Positions 5,259 through 6,682 of a stretch of DNA of 6,682 nt are shown piece by piece. How positions within the stretch are numbered: position 1 is the first letter of the stretch; the number at the start of each line of letters is the position of its first letter. The notes under the pieces are model-generated. The model saw only the letters and a list, made by a program, of their open reading frames with translations. It ran no database searches and was not told the DNA's origin. The position numbers were made by a program, and so were the translations under genes. The DNA comes from Anaerolineae bacterium. Lineage in GTDB: Bacteria; Chloroflexota; Anaerolineae; Anaerolineales; Villigracilaceae. The stretch spans positions 777-7,458 of the forward strand of contig PLNY01000144.1 of the NCBI GenBank assembly GCA_003141915.1, in the 5' to 3' direction.

Positions 5259-6488
5259 CTAAACCAACAATCTCAGTGGTTCTTCCAGATATTTTGCCAG
5301 CGACTGCATGAACTGCGCTGCTTCGGCCCCATCGCTCACGCGGTGGTCAACAGAAACAGTCGCCTTCATTCGCCAACCAATTTTGATCTCACCACCTTCG
5401 GCAACCGGAACTTCCTTTGCAGAACCAACCGCCAATATCGCGGCTTCGGGTGGATTGATGATGGCAACGAAGTTTTCAACATCATACATCCCAAGATTGC
5501 TGATTGAAAACGTCGAGCCTTCGATATCATCCGGTTTGACTTTGCCTCCGCGCGCACCTACGGCCATGCGTTTGACTTCCGCAGAAATCTGTCGTAACGG
5601 CTGTTGATCGGTGTTCCTGCTGACTACAGTCAATAAACCATTTTCAACTGACACTGCCACGCCGACATTGATCGCGCCGTGACGAATCACTTTATCGCCC
5701 GCAAATGAAGCATTGAGATTCGGGAAATCTCGCAATGCGAGCGCTACCGCTTTAACGATGAAGTCATTCACTGAAAGTTTTTCATTATCAGGCAGGTACT
5801 CATTGAGCTGTTTACGCAAAATCATCACCGCATCCATCTTGTATTCATGCGAAACATAAAAATGCGGAATGGTTGCCTTGGACTCCGCCATGCGGCGCGC
5901 AATGGCCTGACGAAGTTTGGTCATTCCTATTGTTTCGTCCGTTGGAGCGGCCTGAATTGTCGGTTGGTAGGCTGGGACGTTTGCAGGGCCAGTTGTTGGA
6001 CCAGCAGACAAAATATCTTCGATATCTTTACGAACGATCCGTCCGCCAGGACCCGTGCCTTGAATGTGAGATAAATCAACTTGCGCATCGCGTGCAATCT
6101 TCTTCGCCAAGGGCGAAGCTTTGACGGGACTAGTTTGCGGCGCAACGATGGATTGAACAACGGGAGCCGCTTTCGGCAGAGTCGGAGGCGCAATTTCTGC
6201 TTTTGTTGATGGTTGAGTGCTGACCGCTTTCGACTCATCTATTTTTTCATCTGCACTACCGATAATTGCAATCGGCGCGCCGATGGGAACGATCGCGCCC
6301 GCGTCCACCAACAACTTGCGAACCACACCGCCCGCTGATGATTCAACTTCAACCGTCGCTTTATCGGTTTCGATCTCAGCCAGCACATCGCCCTTGTTGA
6401 TGTTCTCGCCCTCGTTCCGCACCCAGCGAACGAGCGTGCCTTCAGCCATATCAAAGCCCAGCTTGGGCATCGTGATGGTTTCAGCCAT
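5259..6488 (-). CDS. 2-oxoacid dehydrogenase E2 component (dihydrolipoamide acyltransferase, probably pyruvate dehydrogenase E2)
   Basis: E2 forms the core of the cytosolic 2-oxoacid dehydrogenase complex and moves the acyl group from E1 to coenzyme A via lipoyl-lysine. The 409 residues contain one lipoyl domain (1-78) with the lipoylated Lys43 in EIETDKATVEVES. An Ala/Pro-rich linker follows (about 86-124), then the peripheral-subunit binding domain (124-160, ASPLAKKIARDAQVDLSHIQ, GTGPGGRI). A second linker leads to the catalytic domain (from about 187) with the active site DHRVSDG at 381-387, where His382 and Asp386 are catalytic. All key residues are present. The start overlaps the E1-beta stop by one base (TAATG) and has an ideal ribosome binding site, so the two subunits are translated together. 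E3 is not in the window. Motifs do not separate pyruvate, acetoin and branched-chain complexes; pyruvate (pdhC) is the default guess. Confidence 0.94.
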   Translation of the reverse strand: MAETITMPKLGFDMAEGTLVRWVRNEGENINKGDVLAEIETDKATVEVESSAGGVVRKLLVDAGAIVPIGAPIAIIGSADEKIDESKAVSTQPSTKAEIAPPTLPKAAPVVQSIVAPQTSPVKASPLAKKIARDAQVDLSHIQGTGPGGRIVRKDIEDILSAGPTTGPANVPAYQPTIQAAPTDETIGMTKLRQAIARRMAESKATIPHFYVSHEYKMDAVMILRKQLNEYLPDNEKLSVNDFIVKAVALALRDFPNLNASFAGDKVIRHGAINVGVAVSVENGLLTVVSRNTDQQPLRQISAEVKRMAVGARGGKVKPDDIEGSTFSISNLGMYDVENFVAIINPPEAAILAVGSAKEVPVAEGGEIKIGWRMKATVSVDHRVSDGAEAAQFMQSLAKYLEEPLRLLV

Positions 6489-6682
6489 TACAACACCTCC
6501 TTCACTGCCGCGATGACATCTTCTGGTTGAGGTAGCGCGGCTTGTTCGAGCGTCCGATTGTATGGAAGCGGGACTTCATCCTGCGCGACCCGTTTTATCG
6601 GCGCATCGACATAATCAAAACATTCTTCGTAAATGCGGCTGGAGATTTCACTACCAACGCCATAAGACTTCCAACCTTCTTC
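6488..6682 (-). CDS. 2-oxoacid dehydrogenase E1 beta subunit, C-terminal fragment (cut by window edge)
   Basis: Sixty-four codons plus the TAA stop (6488-6490) remain of the transketolase-like E1 beta chain, which with E1 alpha decarboxylates a 2-oxoacid using thiamine diphosphate and passes the acyl group to E2. The visible C-terminal domain reads EEGWKSYGVGSEISSRIYEE, then FDYVDAPIKRVAQDEVPLPYN, and ends in an LEQAALP segment followed by a short helix. These are standard for PdhB-like chains. The gene continues beyond the right edge, where E1 alpha would be expected further upstream in the operon. The exact substrate class (pyruvate, acetoin or branched-chain) cannot be decided from this tail. 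Confidence 0.93.
   Translation of the reverse strand, partial: EEGWKSYGVGSEISSRIYEECFDYVDAPIKRVAQDEVPLPYNRTLEQAALPQPEDVIAAVKEVL
6494..6502 (-). promoter_or_regulatory. Consensus ribosome binding site of the E2 gene inside the E1-beta end
   Basis: The minus strand reads AAGGAGGTG, complementary to the 16S rRNA 3' end over nine bases, five bases before ATG 6488. It lies within the last E1-beta codons, supporting coupled translation and strong E2 expression. Confidence 0.9.

Overview
The window comes from a bacterium of roughly balanced base composition. The gene content suggests a member of the Chloroflexota, probably Anaerolineae-like: a UvrD-type helicase with an Fe-S RecB-family nuclease, an F420-type nitroreductase, a fructokinase-like ROK protein, a short TrmO and an E1-beta/E2 2-oxoacid dehydrogenase operon. 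That assignment is from memory of protein style and has not been tested by any search.

Layout, left to right. Bases 4-711 (+) are the C-terminal part of a UvrD/PcrA-like helicase, closed by a perfect 16-bp hairpin terminator (710-747) shared with a convergent deazaflavin (F420)-dependent nitroreductase-family gene (761-1177, -). A divergent intergenic region (1178-1314) carries a strong sigma70-type promoter for a ROK-family sugar kinase (1315-2211, +), which appears to start leaderless. The kinase is cut by an in-frame TAA immediately after its GTGIGGG phosphate loop. A 14-helix DHA2-type MFS exporter follows (2341-3825, +) with its own hairpin terminator (3847-3889). Next is a PD-(D/E)XK nuclease with a four-cysteine Fe-S signature (3924-4736, +), overlapping by 4 bp the convergent gene for a single-domain TrmO tRNA methyltransferase (4733-5197, -). 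The right end is a minus-strand 2-oxoacid dehydrogenase operon: the tail of E1 beta (6488-6682) overlapping by one base a complete E2 acyltransferase (5259-6488), with a terminator at 5214-5256.

How the genes fit together. The E1-beta and E2 genes are one translationally coupled operon of central carbon metabolism. The helicase and the nuclease are plausible partners in an AddAB-like or repair helicase-nuclease, but here they are separated by three metabolic/transport genes bracketed by two terminators. The junctions also share a near-perfect 11-bp direct repeat, so the middle block may be a later insertion (inference). Two genes show reading-frame damage: the kinase (internal TAA) and possibly the helicase (in-frame TAG next to a G6 run at the window edge). 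Either the sequence is of draft quality or this segment is decaying.

I see no RNA genes, CRISPR array, insertion sequence or replication origin. No intergenic stretch exceeds 300 bases. I did not find a clearly novel system; the strongest leads are the split helicase/nuclease arrangement, the nonsense-interrupted kinase and the leaderless kinase promoter.
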